Position numbers and translations under genes: made by a program. Shown here piece by piece: positions 23,131-31,085 of a stretch of DNA of 64,000 nucleotides. Origin of the DNA: Bacillota bacterium (GTDB lineage: Bacteria > Bacillota > Clostridia > Lachnospirales > Lachnospiraceae); assembly GCA_023434365.1 (NCBI GenBank), contig JAEYSV010000064.1, forward strand, positions 1 to 64,000, read 5' to 3'. The number at the start of each line of letters is the position of its first letter. The first letter of the stretch is position 1. The notes under the pieces were generated by a model. That model did no database searches and had not been told where the DNA came from. It saw only the letters and a program-made list of their open reading frames with translations.

Positions 23131-25344
23131 ATGAACGTATTTGACAGGCTGGCTCCATTTATTCAAGATTTTATATATCAAAACAATTGGGAAGAGTTAC
23201 GAGGCAACCAGGTGGCAGCCTGCGAAGTCATCTTTGACAGTGATGATAATCTTTTGCTTTCTTCTGGTACGGCGTCTGGCAAGACAGAGGCTGCCTTTTT
23301 GCCCATCCTTACAGAGCTATACAATAAGCCATCCAGTTCGGTTGGGATTATGTATATCTCACCTTTGAAAGCATTGATTAACGACCAGTTCAAGCGACTG
23401 GAGCAAATGCTTCTGGACTCGAATATTCCTGTCACAAAATGGCACGGTGACGCCTCGACTACCTTAAAAGATAAGCTGATTAAAAGACCGGAAGGACTCA
23501 TTCAAATCACACCAGAATCTTTGGAGAGTCTGATTACGAATAAACGCGGCGCCTGTCTATCGATGTTCGCTGATTTGCGCTTTGTCGTTATTGATGAGGT
23601 TCATTCTTTCATGCGGGATGTTCGAGGCTTACAGCTACTTTGTGTTCTTGAGCGCCTAAAACAATTGACCGGTGTGAATCCACGGCGAATTGGTCTTTCT
23701 GCGACTTTGGGGGACGTATCACTGGCGCAGAATTGGTTGAACACTGGCACTGGAAGAGAGTGCGCTGCTCCGATTGTAGAAGAAGGGAAAAAGCGGGTTA
23801 GACTACATGTGGAACGCTTTGTAAACTACGCCGAAGAGCGTGATATGGTAGAAAGAGATGGCAGTGGCAATGTGGTCAAGGTGAATACCGGAGATAGCAT
23901 GGGTGACCGTGAGCACTATGAATATCTGTTTAAGCAGACATTAGATAAGAAGACTATCATTTTCACTAACAGCCGCGAAGAAACTGAATTTGTCATGGCG
24001 CATTTGCGTGAAATTGCCCTCAAAAATAAGGCTCCCGACGTTTACCGCGTCCACCATGGTAACGTTTCGGCTCTGATTCGGGAGAGCACAGAGGACGAAA
24101 TGAAATCAACGGACGAGAAAATCGTTACTGGTGCTACCGTTACGTTGGAGTTGGGTATCGATATCGGGTCTCTTGATCAGGCGGTGCAAGTTGGCGCACC
24201 GTTAAATGTGTCAAGCTTTGCCCAACGACTGGGTCGTTGCGGACGGCGAGGTCAGATTCCGCAATTGCTATTTACGTTTGTGGAGAGTATCAGGATTAAC
24301 TCCGCTGACATTCTTGGCCCAATCAACTGGGAGTTTATTCGTACCATCGCCATCATTGAACTTTATATCAAAGACCACTGGATTGAACCAATCCCTCCGC
24401 AAAACCACGCCTATAATCTTTTATATCATCAGACGATGAGTTGCCTAAAGAGCAACGGGGAAATGTCACCGGCTGGTCTGGCTCAGGCAATTCTTACTCT
24501 TGGATGTTTTAAAATGATACCGCAGGAGGATTATAAACGGTTATTATCACATCTGATTAATATCGATCATTTACAACGTACCGAGCATGGCGGGCTGATC
24601 ATTGGCAGGGAAGGGGAAAAGATCGTAAATAGCCACAAATTCCTGACAGTGTTCCTGGCACCGGAATATTTGCTTGTGAAAGATGAGAACCGTACGATTG
24701 GCACCGTTGACAAAGTTTATCCAGTGGGTGTGCGTTTTGCGTTGGCTGGAATGGCATGGGAGACGGTAGATGTGAATGTCAAAGCCAAAGTCATTTTCGT
24801 AAAACGGGTTCCGGGTATTAGTGTCGTAGATTGGAATGTGGACTTTAATGTAGAGCTGCATACTATTCTTGTTCAAAAGATACGTAGTGTTCTTAAATCA
24901 AAGGAAGCCTATCCATATTTAAGTGAACGATGTAAGGAACGGTTAATTGAGATTCAATATATCGCAAGAAACAGCGGCATACTAGATAATCTTGTGACGC
25001 CACTTTCTGATAAGAAATACATTGTGTTACCTTGGGTAGGCACCAGACAGTTAATGACCCTGCATTATGCGCTTCTTCACCGCAAAATCAAGAATAAGTT
25101 GCCATGGATCACATGCGTTTACCTAGAGGTTATCTTTAAGGGAACAAAAGAAGAATTACAAGGTATTATCATGGAAATTCTTCACTCGGATCTAGACCTT
25201 TATGACCTGCCGCTGCCAGATAAGGTGCAAATTGACGGTAAATATAATGAATTTATTCCGCCTAAGCTACTTCGTAAGCAGTTTATTGAGGACTATCTTG
25301 ATATGGAAGGGCTTAAAGAGGGTTTGAGGGCTCTTGAATCTTAG
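23131..25344 (+). CDS. DEAD/DEAH-box helicase, Lhr/BrxHI-like
   Basis: 737 residues. SF2 motifs in order: Q-region LRGNQVAA, motif I SGTASGKTE (45-53), Ia SPLKALINDQ, II DEVH (155-158), III SATLG (190-194), V TGATVTLELGIDIG, VI QRLGRCGRRG (365-374). This is the Lhr-type set, but the protein is about half the length of full Lhr and ends in a roughly 330-residue accessory region I cannot assign. It starts 3 bases after the BrxD-like gene. It likely unwinds or translocates on DNA or RNA as the effector motor of the cassette. There is no nuclease motif in it, so cleavage would need another protein. Confidence 0.82.
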   Translation: MNVFDRLAPFIQDFIYQNNWEELRGNQVAACEVIFDSDDNLLLSSGTASGKTEAAFLPILTELYNKPSSSVGIMYISPLKALINDQFKRLEQMLLDSNIPVTKWHGDASTTLKDKLIKRPEGLIQITPESLESLITNKRGACLSMFADLRFVVIDEVHSFMRDVRGLQLLCVLERLKQLTGVNPRRIGLSATLGDVSLAQNWLNTGTGRECAAPIVEEGKKRVRLHVERFVNYAEERDMVERDGSGNVVKVNTGDSMGDREHYEYLFKQTLDKKTIIFTNSREETEFVMAHLREIALKNKAPDVYRVHHGNVSALIRESTEDEMKSTDEKIVTGATVTLELGIDIGSLDQAVQVGAPLNVSSFAQRLGRCGRRGQIPQLLFTFVESIRINSADILGPINWEFIRTIAIIELYIKDHWIEPIPPQNHAYNLLYHQTMSCLKSNGEMSPAGLAQAILTLGCFKMIPQEDYKRLLSHLINIDHLQRTEHGGLIIGREGEKIVNSHKFLTVFLAPEYLLVKDENRTIGTVDKVYPVGVRFALAGMAWETVDVNVKAKVIFVKRVPGISVVDWNVDFNVELHTILVQKIRSVLKSKEAYPYLSERCKERLIEIQYIARNSGILDNLVTPLSDKKYIVLPWVGTRQLMTLHYALLHRKIKNKLPWITCVYLEVIFKGTKEELQGIIMEILHSDLDLYDLPLPDKVQIDGKYNEFIPPKLLRKQFIEDYLDMEGLKEGLRALES

Positions 25345-25485
25345 AATATGTTAAGAAACGGATATATTTCCTGCCAGAAGGATAAAAATATTGGTGCTAT
25401 GGCTGGACGAAGGGATTTCTAATCATAGATTCCGGCGATGGCACCTCGTTATATTCATACGAAGTGGAAGAACCAGGAGGATGTT

Positions 25486-25842
25486 ATGAAATACATAGTG
25501 AAAAAAGAGTACACAAGTGATAATAATGACCCGATTGTACTCAAAAAAGGTGATTTGGTTTTTCTAGGTGATAAGTCAAATGATAATGGACCGTGGCCTA
25601 ATTGGATATACTGCACTTCCGACAGAACAAAAAAGTGCGGGTGGACGCCGGTACAAATACTTCAGCAAAAAGGTGATACTGCCATTGCAACAGAAGATTA
25701 TGATGCAATTGAAATGACGGTTAGAGTTGGCGATATTCTTAGCGGTGATAGAATATTAAATGGTTGGGTCTGGTGCATACGTGCATCAGATAACTCGCAA
25801 GCTTGGGTACCACTGAATTGTGTAGAGGCTATTAACCACTAA
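25486..25842 (+). CDS. Small SH3-like double-domain protein
   Basis: 118 residues from ATG 25486, with AGGAGG at 25475-25480; an in-frame ATG at 25438 lacks a ribosome site. Two SH3-like halves are visible: LKKGDLVFLGDKS...WIYC...GWTPVQIL (1-65) and MTVRVGDILSGDR...WVWCIR...AWVPLNCV (66-115). No signal peptide, so it acts inside the cell. Binding partner unknown. Although it follows the helicase by about 140 bases, nothing shows it belongs to that cassette. Confidence 0.65.
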   Translation: MKYIVKKEYTSDNNDPIVLKKGDLVFLGDKSNDNGPWPNWIYCTSDRTKKCGWTPVQILQQKGDTAIATEDYDAIEMTVRVGDILSGDRILNGWVWCIRASDNSQAWVPLNCVEAINH

Positions 25843-25860
25843 AAAGGAGGAAAATCCATT

Positions 25861-26136
25861 ATGCTTATCATGAAAAAGACGAAAAGATTTGCAACGATAT
25901 CAAATGTACTTTCGTTAGTTTTTGGTATTTTATCGATAGTAAGTATTAGAGTAATATATAATTCAGAAACAGGTGATTCGCTAAGAAATTTCATGTTTAT
26001 TGTGTTCTATAATTCAATTGTTTGTGCTATTATTTTTCGTTTTCTTGCAAAATGCTTACATACTATTAGTGAAGAAGTACAAGAGATGATTTTTAACTCG
26101 ATGGATACAATAAAAAACACTAAAAAAACTTCTTGA
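25861..26136 (+). CDS. Small two-segment membrane protein
   Basis: 91 residues with two hydrophobic segments (about 15-33 and 48-66) and a charged C-terminus. AAAGGAGG precedes ATG 25861, 18 bases after the SH3 gene, suggesting an operon. No family recognised. Confidence 0.6.
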   Translation: MLIMKKTKRFATISNVLSLVFGILSIVSIRVIYNSETGDSLRNFMFIVFYNSIVCAIIFRFLAKCLHTISEEVQEMIFNSMDTIKNTKKTS

Positions 26137-26164
26137 CTTTCCCCTTAACTGGAACGTGTATAGT
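26133..26164 (+). promoter_or_regulatory. MerR-type promoter with long spacer
   Basis: TTGACT (26133-26138) and TATAGT (26159-26164) are 20 bases apart, longer than the normal 17. This stretched spacing is the hallmark of promoters activated by MerR-family proteins through DNA twisting. The MerR gene starts 24 bases downstream, which implies autoregulation. The -35 lies over the stop codon of the preceding gene. Confidence 0.6.
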
Positions 26165-26187
26165 AAGAATACGGAAGGAGGAAACAC

Positions 26188-27000
26188 ATGTATTCCATAG
26201 GTGAATTCTCGAAAATAGGAAAGGTTTCAACAAAAACGTTACGTTATTATGATGAGATTGGTTTGTTGCGTCCAGCGTATGTCGATCGTGAAAATCATTA
26301 CCGGTATTATGAGATAGACCAGGTTTATGATATCTTGTTTATAGGTGAGTTAAAAAGCTATGACTTACGACTGGAACAGATAAAGGCAATCTTAGCGAAT
26401 CGTGACAGAGAGCTCTTGGAACATTTCTTAAGAGAACGTATTCAGGAACTAGACAATCAGATGCAGGAGAGCATTTGGTTGAAGCAGTGCATCGAGAAGA
26501 AGATGCACCAGATTCAGTTAGGAGGTAGTATCATGGATAAGAAGTGTGAATTAGTGGTAATTGCAGAAGAGTTTACACCAGTGTTGGTTATGAGTAAACG
26601 GGCGTTGGTAGATGTGTCTCAAATCAGTAGTGTGATTGGAAGTGTATTTGAAGAGATTTTCAAAGAAGGCTTAAGGCCAAATGGGCCAGTTATGACCTTT
26701 TACTTTGATGAGGAATTTCAAAAAGAGCATACAGATATGGAAGTATGTATTCCGGTTGAAGAAAGTGATCAGGCAAAAAATAAGGAACATGTCAAGTTAC
26801 TTCAGCCAGGGAAATGTGCAACTTGCACTTATACGGGACCATATTCAAAGTTAGGTGAGGCATATGCAGCAGTATTAGAATGGATTAAGGAAAACAATTA
26901 TGTAATTGCATCTGCACCATTTGAATGCTACATGAACAGTCCGCAGGAAATGAAAAACCCTGAGGAGTTTGTTACAAAAGTCTGTTTCCCTATTAGATAG
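26188..27000 (+). CDS. MerR-family regulator with GyrI-like effector domain
   Basis: 270 residues. MerR HTH at 1-70 (MYSIGEFSKIGKVSTKTLRYYDEIG shown in part: KVSTKTLRYYDEIGLL), coiled coil at about 72-110, then a GyrI-like/BmrR-type ligand domain at about 120-270 (PNGPVMTFYFDEEF, GKCATCTYTGPYSKLGEAY). Such proteins sense bulky hydrophobic or cationic drugs and activate efflux genes. No pump is adjacent, so it may control only itself here or a distant gene. AGGAGG precedes the start. Confidence 0.88.
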   Translation: MYSIGEFSKIGKVSTKTLRYYDEIGLLRPAYVDRENHYRYYEIDQVYDILFIGELKSYDLRLEQIKAILANRDRELLEHFLRERIQELDNQMQESIWLKQCIEKKMHQIQLGGSIMDKKCELVVIAEEFTPVLVMSKRALVDVSQISSVIGSVFEEIFKEGLRPNGPVMTFYFDEEFQKEHTDMEVCIPVEESDQAKNKEHVKLLQPGKCATCTYTGPYSKLGEAYAAVLEWIKENNYVIASAPFECYMNSPQEMKNPEEFVTKVCFPIR

Positions 27001-27086
27001 CATAATAAAATCAAAATGTTAAGGAGTCAGTGATAACTGGCTCCTACTTACAAAAGAGAAAGGTATAATTACCAGGAGGTAGATGT

Positions 27087-27629
27087 TTGAAGTATAATAA
27101 TTATTATTTTCAGAATGATAAAGTTAGATTAAGGTTATGGGAGCCCAGAGATTCACAGTATTCATACGCTGATGATATGGACAGTAAGTGTATGACTTTA
27201 GTTCATGAGGAGGTGCCCTTACCAAGCCAACGAGTGAACACCGACCTGAGCGGGAATTCAGGTGAACCAAATCCTAGCGCGCCATCATTTACTATTACCG
27301 ATTTTGATGATAAATATTTAGGTCATATACACTTTAACTACATAAATGAACGGCATGGAACATTTTCACTAGCGATATTAATAACTGAGAGTGAGCGGGG
27401 AAAAATATATGGCAAAGCAGCGATGTCATTGCTGCTTAAATATGCATTTGAAGAACGAAGATTACATAAGTTTGAAGGGTTTTGTCTTGATGAGAATAAA
27501 GGTTCTGTAAAGATGATGGAATCTTTAGGTTGTAAGCTTGAAGGGACTTCAAGGGAATGCGTTTTTTTAAACGGTAAATTCCATGATAAATTGCTTTATG
27601 GTTTGACGTCAGATGAGTATTTTGTATGA
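27087..27629 (+). CDS. GNAT acetyltransferase, RimJ/RimL-like
   Basis: 180 residues from TTG 27087, fixed by AGGAGGT at 27074-27080; an ATG at 27083 is out of frame. The acetyl-CoA binding region (ITESERGKIYGKAAMSLLLKY, in part SERGKIYGKAAMSLLLKY) and the LHKFEGFCLDENKGSVKMME stretch are typical of RimJ/L enzymes. A hydrophilic insert at about 45-65 (SQRVNTDLSGNSGEPNPSAP) is richer in G+C than its surroundings and interrupts the fold early, which is unusual. Substrate unknown. Confidence 0.8.
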   Translation: MKYNNYYFQNDKVRLRLWEPRDSQYSYADDMDSKCMTLVHEEVPLPSQRVNTDLSGNSGEPNPSAPSFTITDFDDKYLGHIHFNYINERHGTFSLAILITESERGKIYGKAAMSLLLKYAFEERRLHKFEGFCLDENKGSVKMMESLGCKLEGTSRECVFLNGKFHDKLLYGLTSDEYFV

Positions 27630-27667
27630 ACTAGTTTATAAGGTTGATATCTTGATATATTTTATTA

Positions 27668-27703
27668 AAAATGTCTGTAGCTTTATTATAAGTTACAGGC
27701 ATT
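27668..27703 (+). terminator. Hairpin between the GNAT and ECF genes
   Basis: AATG(T)CTGTA(G)CTT pairs with AAG(T)TACAG(G)CATT around TATTAT and is followed by TATTAAT. A weak terminator is the best reading. Confidence 0.5.
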
Positions 27704-27724
27704 TATTAATAGAAGGAGGGGTAT

Positions 27725-28216
27725 ATGGAAAATACAAGCAATAGCGATATTGAGTATGTAATCGAGTTATATGCTGATATGATCTACAGAATCGCGTTGT
27801 CTCAGGTTATCGATAAATCCGCGGCCGATGACATTTTCCAGCAAGCTTTTTTGCTTTATATGGAAAAACAGGTGAGGTACGTTAGTGAAGAGCATAGAAA
27901 AGCATGGTTGATTCGTACGACTTTGAATGTCTGCAAAAAGTACTGGTCGAATTCCTGGATGAAAAAAACAACAGTACTTGATGATAGTATTTATGCTGAT
28001 AATAGTATCTATGCTGATATGGATGAGAAGGAATATGATCTGTATAGTGCAATCATCAAGCTTCCTCGGGATTATAAATCAGTTATTATCATGTTTTATT
28101 TTGAAGATATGAGCATAAGAGAAATTGCATCAATTCTAAGAAAGAGAGAATCAACGATTCGGACACAACTAACCAGAGCACGTTACATAATTCGAGATAT
28201 GTTGAAAGGAGAGTAG
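27725..28216 (+). CDS. ECF-type RNA polymerase sigma factor (second)
   Basis: 163 residues with region 2 (YADMIYRIALSQVIDKSAADD, in part ADMIYRIALSQVIDKSA) and region 4 (MSIREIASILRKRESTIRTQL, in part IREIASILRKRESTIRTQL). It is distantly related to the ECF factor at 15295 and has the same two-gene arrangement. The linker carries a tandem 18-base duplication (27982-28017) giving DSIYADNSIYAD, which looks recent. AGAAGGAGG precedes ATG 27725. Confidence 0.88.
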   Translation: MENTSNSDIEYVIELYADMIYRIALSQVIDKSAADDIFQQAFLLYMEKQVRYVSEEHRKAWLIRTTLNVCKKYWSNSWMKKTTVLDDSIYADNSIYADMDEKEYDLYSAIIKLPRDYKSVIIMFYFEDMSIREIASILRKRESTIRTQLTRARYIIRDMLKGE

Positions 28217-28218
28217 GC

Positions 28219-29064
28219 GTGGAGAAAGAAGTTATTGATAGGATCAAAGATAGAACGAAAGCAGGCGAAGAATTAAAAGCACATACGAAGATGATGATGA
28301 ATAAGAGTAATGCCCAAGCAAAAAAAATATCGCACAAGAGATATTATGTTATTGCTGTAAGCATCATAGTCGTTGTGGGACTTTATTCTGTGATTAGAGT
28401 ATTAATAAAACAGCCAATTCAGACCAATGATATCATTGCATCAAAGCCGACAGATGTAAAAAAAGATAATGAAAAAGAGCTAAACATCGTTAACAGTGAG
28501 CAACCAATAGATAATAGTGAAGATATCATATATACGGTTGAGGGAAAATTTGATTTAATACATAATTATGCAGAAATCGGTGATTTAGTCAAAGATTCTA
28601 CCTATGTGATAGAGGGAAGTATCAAGTCTAAGAATTCCTATGTTAGAGAAAGTGGCTTGGTTTTGACGGACTATGTATTTACCATTAAGTCTATCGTTCA
28701 TGGTGATATAATAGATAGTAATGAAATAATATTTACTGAGGTAGGTGGAATTGTAACATATTCTGAATATGCCGAAATAAACAATATAGAGAAAGATTTT
28801 GATCCTCCTATCAAACCTATGAATAAGAATGCTAAAATAAAATATGTATTTGATGGTGCTCCATTATTAGAAATAGGAAAAAACTACATTATATTTGTTG
28901 AAAGTATTATTATGGATGGTAAACTTACTAATTGCATAGTTGGAAATTACCAAGGCGTCTTTTATGAAACAGATGATGGTAGAGTTGAAAGATATTACAC
29001 TGGTAATGGTGTGGATAAAATAGGGAAACAAACTAAATCAGAGTTTATAAAGAATATCAAATAA
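28219..29064 (+). CDS. Membrane-anchored anti-sigma-like protein
   Basis: 281 residues from GTG 28219, two bases after the sigma gene stop, with GGAGAG as ribosome site. Cytoplasmic N-terminus of about 40 residues, one membrane segment (about 41-63, YYVIAVSIIVVVGLYSVI), then an extracytoplasmic domain of about 200 residues with IGDLVKDSTYVIEGSIKSK and PLLEIGKNYIIFVES. The outer domain differs from that of the first anti-sigma, so the two systems likely answer different signals. Function by context. Confidence 0.7.
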   Translation: MEKEVIDRIKDRTKAGEELKAHTKMMMNKSNAQAKKISHKRYYVIAVSIIVVVGLYSVIRVLIKQPIQTNDIIASKPTDVKKDNEKELNIVNSEQPIDNSEDIIYTVEGKFDLIHNYAEIGDLVKDSTYVIEGSIKSKNSYVRESGLVLTDYVFTIKSIVHGDIIDSNEIIFTEVGGIVTYSEYAEINNIEKDFDPPIKPMNKNAKIKYVFDGAPLLEIGKNYIIFVESIIMDGKLTNCIVGNYQGVFYETDDGRVERYYTGNGVDKIGKQTKSEFIKNIK

Positions 29065-29077
29065 TTAATTCGATATA

Positions 29078-29107
29078 TTGCATAATATTGGTACAATGGT
29101 GTATAAT
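29078..29107 (+). promoter_or_regulatory. Promoter of the Fic gene
   Basis: TTGCAT (29078-29083) and TATAAT (29102-29107) at 18-base spacing. The -10 box directly abuts the long inverted repeat at 29107-29160. Confidence 0.5.
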
Positions 29108-29160
29108 TTAGCTAGATAGAACAAAAAACGAGATATTTTTGTTCTGTCTATCTAGCTAAA
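29107..29160. promoter_or_regulatory. Long inverted repeat, candidate operator of the Fic gene
   Basis: TTTAGCTAGATAGA and TCTATCTAGCTAAA are perfect 14-bp arms (29107-29120, 29147-29160); inside them ACAAAAA pairs with TTTTTGT after a 4-base bulge. No T-run follows, so it is a poor terminator. Position between the -10 box and the ribosome site of fic suits an operator, perhaps for the winged-helix tail of the Fic protein itself. It could also end the anti-sigma transcript. Confidence 0.6.
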
Positions 29161-29182
29161 AGACTAGTATAAGGAGAAGGCT

Positions 29183-30331
29183 ATGAAAAAAAGACCATTT
29201 GTACCTTTTGAACTTCCTATAACAATGCTATTAGATATGCAGTATTTGATGTTTCCACTTATGGACGCAGGTACTAAGATAGCTGTATATAATGAAAAAT
29301 TAAAATCAACTAAAGTGGACCATACGAATTTGTTAGAATTATTCTCTCTTAAAGAAGCGGTTGAGTCAACTAAAATTGAAGGTACGCAAATTACCATGGA
29401 TGAGATGCTTCATTATAGAGCAGTAGAAAAAAGAGCAACAAGCGATATACTAGAGGTAATTTATTATATAAGAGCATTAAGAGAAGGAGCTACTTTATTA
29501 GAAAAGTATCCAATCAGTGGAAACTTGATAAAGAAGCTTCACAAAATATTGATGCAAGGAGATGCTAGAGGTGCAACTAGTGTGGTTGCGGGGGAGTTTA
29601 GAACGATTCAGAATTTTTTAGGACCTCGTGGAGCTACGATAGATAATGCAACTTATATTCCGCCTGAACCTCAATTAGTACCGCAGTATATCACTAACTT
29701 AAAAAAATATATCAATGATAATACGGAAGAGTTACCACTTATAAAAGTTGCACTTATGCATTCCCAATTTGAAACGATACACCCATTTAGTGATGGTAAT
29801 GGAAGAACGGGACGAATCTTAATACCATTGTATTTGTACAGTGAAAAAATTATTGATGAGCCTAATTTTCTCGTCAGCGAGAGCCTCGAGAAGGATAAAT
29901 ATAAATACTATGCATTGTTAAACAATACAAGAGTGGTTTTTCCAGACAAAGAATATTATCCGGAGGAGTATAGCAGGAAATTAGATGAAGCAAAAAAGCA
30001 TATGACAGAGTGGGTAGAATTCTTCTTGAATGCTTGTATTTCGCAAGCAAATAAGAATATTGAGAAGATAAATTTGGTGAATGAATTATATGATCGGACG
30101 GTTAGTAGAGCTCGCCAAATTACAAATACTGTAGCACTAATAGATGTTATTGATATTATCTTTAAGTATCCTATATTTACAACAACCAATATTCGTAATC
30201 AATTAGAGATATCGGCATCCACGCTTAATAATTATCTTAATAAACTATGTGAGAACAAGATTATTTACTCAGACGGAGCAGCACGAAATCGTAAATATTA
30301 TTTTTATGATTTGATAAGTATTATTAGTTAA
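29183..30331 (+). CDS. Fic-family AMP-transferase with inhibitory motif and winged-helix tail
   Basis: 382 residues. The catalytic motif HPFSDGNGRTGR (H200) is complete, predicting transfer of AMP from ATP to a hydroxyl of a target protein. The N-terminal inhibitory helix motif S-x3-E-G (S62, E66: ESTKIEG) is present, so this is a class II, self-inhibited Fic with no separate antitoxin. The C-terminal part (about 310-382, FTTTNIRNQLEISASTLNNY) is a winged helix that could bind DNA. ATAAGGAG precedes ATG 29183. Target unknown. Confidence 0.9.
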   Translation: MKKRPFVPFELPITMLLDMQYLMFPLMDAGTKIAVYNEKLKSTKVDHTNLLELFSLKEAVESTKIEGTQITMDEMLHYRAVEKRATSDILEVIYYIRALREGATLLEKYPISGNLIKKLHKILMQGDARGATSVVAGEFRTIQNFLGPRGATIDNATYIPPEPQLVPQYITNLKKYINDNTEELPLIKVALMHSQFETIHPFSDGNGRTGRILIPLYLYSEKIIDEPNFLVSESLEKDKYKYYALLNNTRVVFPDKEYYPEEYSRKLDEAKKHMTEWVEFFLNACISQANKNIEKINLVNELYDRTVSRARQITNTVALIDVIDIIFKYPIFTTTNIRNQLEISASTLNNYLNKLCENKIIYSDGAARNRKYYFYDLISIIS

Positions 30332-30435
30332 TTATTTAAAAAGATAGGAGTAATCCCATGAGTATTAATGATTTTAGTATTTGAAGATTTTGAGGTTGTG
30401 TATCAGTGATAGGTTTTAATTTAGTTCATAAGACC

Positions 30436-30485
30436 AAGGGAAAGAGGGGATACTATATGGTACCTTACTCTTTCCCTTTTTTGAT
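30436..30485 (+). terminator. Terminator between fic and the arsenic operon
   Basis: AAGGGAAAGAG pairs with CTCTTTCCCTT across a loop that itself contains GGTACC, followed by TTTTGATT. The rest of the 342-base gap (30332-30673) contains only an eight-codon frame at 30359 and the ars promoter region. Confidence 0.8.
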
Positions 30486-30607
30486 TTAACCTATTAAGAT
30501 CAGATATCTACGAGTAACAATTTACTAATCAGGGGAATATATATAATGTACATTCATAGTCATCTATATGAGTTGCAATAAATACAATAGAATCTTACTA
30601 AAATTAA

Positions 30608-30656
30608 TTGACAACATAGACGTTCATCTATATACTAAACATAGATGAACGTCTAT
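30608..30656 (+). promoter_or_regulatory. ars promoter with overlapping ArsR operator
   Basis: TTGACA (30608-30613), 17 bases, TATACT (30631-30636) is a near-consensus promoter. A perfect inverted repeat with 16-bp arms, ATAGACGTTCATCTAT (30616-30631) and its complement (30641-30656), overlaps the spacer, the -10 box and the start site. This is a textbook position for ArsR repression relieved by arsenite or antimonite. Confidence 0.9.
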
Positions 30657-30673
30657 ATAAGGAGAATAGGATT

Positions 30674-30988
30674 ATGGATAAATACGAAGAATATTCTAAG
30701 GTGATAAAAGCACTCGCAGATACAAACCGATTGAAGATATTAGATATCCTTTCTTGTGGTGAATTATGTGCCTGTGACATATTAGAGCATTTTGATTTTA
30801 CACAGCCCACCTTGTCACACCATATGAAAATATTAATGGAGTGTGGATTAGTATTAAGTAGAAAAGAAGGAACGTGGATGCATTACCGATTAGATCTAGA
30901 AAGAGCTAATCAAGTCATGTATTTTCTAATGGGAGTAGTAACGCCAACCAAAGAGTGTATCTGTGAACGATGTAAAAATAAAGAGTAG
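30674..30988 (+). CDS. arsR: Arsenical-responsive repressor ArsR
   Basis: 104-residue SmtB/ArsR winged-helix repressor. The metalloid site ELCACDI (C32, C34) on the recognition helix region matches the ELCVCDL box of ArsR, followed by the recognition helix QPTLSHHMKIL. A C-terminal CICERC adds two or three more cysteines and may extend the binding site. It is first gene of the ars operon, 18 bases after its operator. It leaves DNA when As(III) or Sb(III) binds. Confidence 0.95.
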   Translation: MDKYEEYSKVIKALADTNRLKILDILSCGELCACDILEHFDFTQPTLSHHMKILMECGLVLSRKEGTWMHYRLDLERANQVMYFLMGVVTPTKECICERCKNKE

Positions 30989-31077
30989 CAAGATTAACGA
31001 GTAGCAAGATTAAAGAGTAGCAAGATTAATGACTAGCAAAAATAATAAGCAGCAAATTATAGAGTAGCATAATCAGG
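30983..31077 (+). repeat. 16-bp tandem repeat in the arsR-arsA gap
   Basis: GAGTAGCAAGATTAA plus one base repeats at 30983, 30999 and 31015 without mismatch, then decays (GACTAGCAAAAATAA at 31031, further partial units to GAGTAGCATAAT at 31062). The first unit contains the arsR stop codon and the last merges with the arsA ribosome site. It looks like slippage expansion. The copies are not separated by spacers, so it is not CRISPR. Confidence 0.85.
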
Positions 31078-31085
31078 AGGTCGGC

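Noticed and set aside
20174..25344. A complete BREX system
   Set aside because: Only BrxD-like and BrxHI-like proteins are present. PglZ, a methylase, BrxC/PglY and BrxL or PglW are missing from both flanks in the window.
30983..31077. Short repeats between arsR and arsA as a CRISPR array
   Set aside because: The 16-bp units are directly adjacent with no unique spacers, and no cas gene is nearby.
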